The position numbers were made by a program, and so were the translations under genes. Below, in pieces: positions 61,993 to 64,000 of a stretch of DNA of 64,000 nucleotides (position 1 is the stretch's first letter; every line of letters begins with the position of its first letter). The DNA lies in assembly GCF_000381925.1 (NCBI RefSeq), contig NZ_KB907307.1, positions 2,418,001 to 2,482,000 of the forward strand. Reading direction: 5' to 3'. The DNA comes from Nocardia sp. BMG111209. Its GTDB lineage: Bacteria > Actinomycetota > Actinomycetes > Mycobacteriales > Mycobacteriaceae. The notes below the pieces were generated by a model. It ran no database searches, was not told where the DNA came from, and worked only from the letters and a program-made list of their open reading frames with translations.

Positions 61993-63195
61993 ATGACATC
62001 CGTCCTGAACGATATCCCGATCTTCGATGCCGACAACCATATGTACGAGACCACGGATGCTCTGACGAAGTATCTGCCGGATCGGTACCGGGGCGCGATC
62101 GACTACGTCGAACTACGCGGCAGGACCAAGATCATGCTCAAGGGGCGGGTCACGGAGTTCATTCCGAACCCGACTTTCGAGGTGGTCGCTCGTCCCGGCG
62201 CGATGGAAGACTATCTGCGCCACGGCAATCCCGACGGGAAGAGTCGCCGTGAGATCTTCGGCGCGCCGATGCAGAGCATCCCGGCGTGGCGGGAGCCGAA
62301 ATCGCGGCTCGAGTTGATGGACGAGCAGGGGTTGGATCGGACCCTGGTCTTCCCGACCCTGGCCAGCCTCGTGGAGGAGCGGCTGCGCGACGACCCGCGA
62401 TTGGCCCATGCCGCGATCCACGCATTGAATCGGTGGATGCTGGAAACCTGGACCTTCGACTACCAGGACCGTATCTTCGCGACGCCGGTGATCACGCTGC
62501 CGATCGTGGAGAAGGCCGTCGAGGAGTTGGAGTGGGTGGTGGCCAACGGCGCCAAGGCGGTGCTGATCCGACCTGCTCCGGTACCGGGCTTCGAGGGGTC
62601 GAGGTCGTTCGGACTGCCCGAGTTCGACCCGTTCTGGGCGAAGGTGGTCGAACACGACATCGTCGTCGCCCTGCATGCCTCCGACAGCGGTTACGACCGA
62701 TACATCAGCGACTGGCTGGGCAGCGATTACGAGTATCTGCCGTTCCAGCCGGAACCGTTCAGGCTCGTCTACGGCACCTCACGGCCGATCGAGGATGCGG
62801 TTTCGGCCTTGATCTGCCACGGCGCGGTGTCGCGTTTCCCGCAACTGAAGATCGCCATCGTCGAAAACGGCAGTGACTGGGTCCTGCCGCTGCTGAATCG
62901 GTTGGCCGGCATGTACAAGAAGATGAAGACCGAGCTGCCGGAGGATCCGGTCGCGGTGTTCAAGCGCAATTTCTTTCTGAACCCGTTCTGGGAGGACGAT
63001 CTGCCGGAGCTGGTGGATTTGATCGGGGCGGACAACTTGCTGTTCGGTTCTGATTATCCCCATGTGGAGGGGTTGGCCGAACCTCGCTCCTATGTGAAGA
63101 TGCTCGACGGCCTGGCCGCTGACGATGTCCGGAAGATCATGGGCGGCAACATGTCTCGTCTGCTGAAGACTCCCGAGACGCGCGTTCGACGCTGA
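61993..63195 (+). CDS. Amidohydrolase family protein (paralogue)
   Basis: 400 residues. IFDADNHMYETTDALTKYLPDRYR, RPAPVPGFEGSRS, VALHASDSG and LFGSDYPHVEG match the paralogue at 53185-54390. These proteins are often found with P450s and CoA-activating enzymes in alicyclic or terpenoid catabolism in actinomycetes; the reaction is not known. Followed by a P450 gene after 78 bp. Confidence 0.9.
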   Translation: MTSVLNDIPIFDADNHMYETTDALTKYLPDRYRGAIDYVELRGRTKIMLKGRVTEFIPNPTFEVVARPGAMEDYLRHGNPDGKSRREIFGAPMQSIPAWREPKSRLELMDEQGLDRTLVFPTLASLVEERLRDDPRLAHAAIHALNRWMLETWTFDYQDRIFATPVITLPIVEKAVEELEWVVANGAKAVLIRPAPVPGFEGSRSFGLPEFDPFWAKVVEHDIVVALHASDSGYDRYISDWLGSDYEYLPFQPEPFRLVYGTSRPIEDAVSALICHGAVSRFPQLKIAIVENGSDWVLPLLNRLAGMYKKMKTELPEDPVAVFKRNFFLNPFWEDDLPELVDLIGADNLLFGSDYPHVEGLAEPRSYVKMLDGLAADDVRKIMGGNMSRLLKTPETRVRR

Positions 63196-63273
63196 AGCCG
63201 GCCGACGATCGCCGTCGCTCGACGGCTCCGGGCTCCGGTCCGATATACCCGAAACAGTAGGAAAGGTCATGTC

Positions 63274-64000
63274 GTGAGTTCCGAGGATGTCGATGATGAG
63301 CGTAAGTCGGTGCGGTGGTTTCGTTTCGAGCGTCATGCGCCGGAGTATCGCCGGAATTTCGTGTCGATCACCCGGGAGATGCACCGTGAGTGCCCGATCG
63401 CGTGGTCGCAGACCTATGGTGGGCATTGGGTCGCGGCGGGTAATCGGGAGGTGTTCGAGCTGGCCCGTTCCCCGCTGATGTCCAATGATCGGGACGTGCA
63501 CGGCGAACGGCGCGGCTACGGGGGAATCTCGATTCCCACGCCGCCGGTGCATCCCAAGGCGCCGTCGATCCGGGGTGGTTTCCTGGAGATGGATCCGCCG
63601 GAGCAGAAGGCGTATCGGCAGGCGCTCAATCCTTATCTGTCGCCGGCGGCGATCGCGCGGTGGGTTCCGTTCATCGACGAGGTGACCCGTGCGTGCCTGG
63701 ACGAGCGGATCGAGCAGGGCCGTCTGGACTTCGTGGACGATCTCGCCAATATCGTGCCGGCGGTGTTCACCCTGGCGTTGATGGGCATCCCGCTGCGGAA
63801 GTGGTCGCTGTACTGCGAACCGGCCCACGCTTTCATCTACACGCCGCCAGACTCGCCCGATATGAAGCGGGTCCGGCGGGCGGCGATGCAGATGGGCGCC
63901 GACCTGTTCACCACCATGCTCGAGATCCGCGAGACCCCGCGGCCGGGGCTGATCGACGCGCTCAACAACCTCCGTATCGACGGGCAGCCCGCACCGGACC
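63274..64000 (+). CDS. Cytochrome P450, N-terminal part (cut by window edge)
   Basis: The frame is open for 242 codons from GTG 63274 (AGGAAAGG 6 bp upstream) to the window end. WFRFERHAPEYRRNFVSITREMHRECPIAW and GGFLEMDPPEQKAYRQALNPYLSP are the N-terminal P450 pattern with the C-helix region. The ATG at 63269 is out, since it is followed by TCG TGA. Haem motif lies beyond the window. Confidence 0.88.
   Translation, partial: MSSEDVDDERKSVRWFRFERHAPEYRRNFVSITREMHRECPIAWSQTYGGHWVAAGNREVFELARSPLMSNDRDVHGERRGYGGISIPTPPVHPKAPSIRGGFLEMDPPEQKAYRQALNPYLSPAAIARWVPFIDEVTRACLDERIEQGRLDFVDDLANIVPAVFTLALMGIPLRKWSLYCEPAHAFIYTPPDSPDMKRVRRAAMQMGADLFTTMLEIRETPRPGLIDALNNLRIDGQPAPD

Overview
The window is GC-rich (roughly two thirds G+C) with dense coding, short gaps, frequent GTG starts and many 4-bp ATGA/GTGA overlaps. 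The gene content (MmyB-type and TetR regulators, several cytochrome P450s, an AveC-like protein, fatty acyl-AMP ligases, an MMPL exporter, CaiB, amidohydrolases and many SDRs) points to a mycolate-type actinomycete such as Nocardia, Rhodococcus or a relative. This is inferred from families, not from a marker gene. No rRNA, tRNA, CRISPR array or complete insertion sequence was seen.

Layout. 1-5.4 kb: the partial gene of a possible toxin-type protein, an SDR with two alpha/beta hydrolases, a divergent SnoaL-like protein and an epimerase; the divergent gap carries two perfect inverted repeats. 5.5-9.9 kb: a NorD/NorQ (VWA/MoxR) pair behind an AveC-like membrane protein, divergent from a TetR gene with a palindrome between. 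9.9-18 kb: mixed accessory genes (extradiol dioxygenase, GyrI-like protein, dienelactone hydrolase, membrane protein, orphan response regulator, PAP2 protein, MmyB regulator plus SDR).

18.0-22.2 kb: a two-gene conflict-type system, a small trypsin-co-occurring (Trypco2-like) protein followed by a 1269-residue trypsin-like protease/P-loop NTPase/TPR protein with 12 units, some almost identical in DNA. 22.3-23.6 kb: a MerR regulator with a textbook 19-bp-spacer, apparently leaderless promoter, and a divergent SnoaL-like gene.

23.6-39 kb: a probable lipid natural-product locus in two co-directional operons. One holds two fatty acyl-AMP ligases, an MFS exporter, an R2-like di-iron protein and an acyl carrier protein. 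The other holds a thioester-reductase-like protein, a small membrane protein, a phosphatidylserine-decarboxylase-like enzyme, an N-acetyltransferase-like protein and an MMPL exporter. A divergent CYP102-like P450 and a second MFS gene flank them. 39-45 kb: an orphan IS3-type OrfA, an ArsR regulator, and a small operon of flavin monooxygenase, flavin reductase, zinc dehydrogenase and Gfo/Idh oxidoreductase, next to a ParB-domain regulator.

45-64 kb: a catabolic-looking region of quinone oxidoreductase, two SDRs, an FMO-type monooxygenase, hydrolase, TetR, P450, amidohydrolase, AMP-ligase broken by one in-frame stop, kinase-like fusion protein, a TetR fused to a large unknown beta-rich domain, CaiB CoA-transferase, a second amidohydrolase and a second P450 cut by the window edge. 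Such sets typically oxidise a hydrophobic ring compound, activate it to a CoA thioester and open it. The substrate is not evident. Most regulator-flanked gaps carry clear dyads, including a pair of matching GATAG-N6-CTATC sites.
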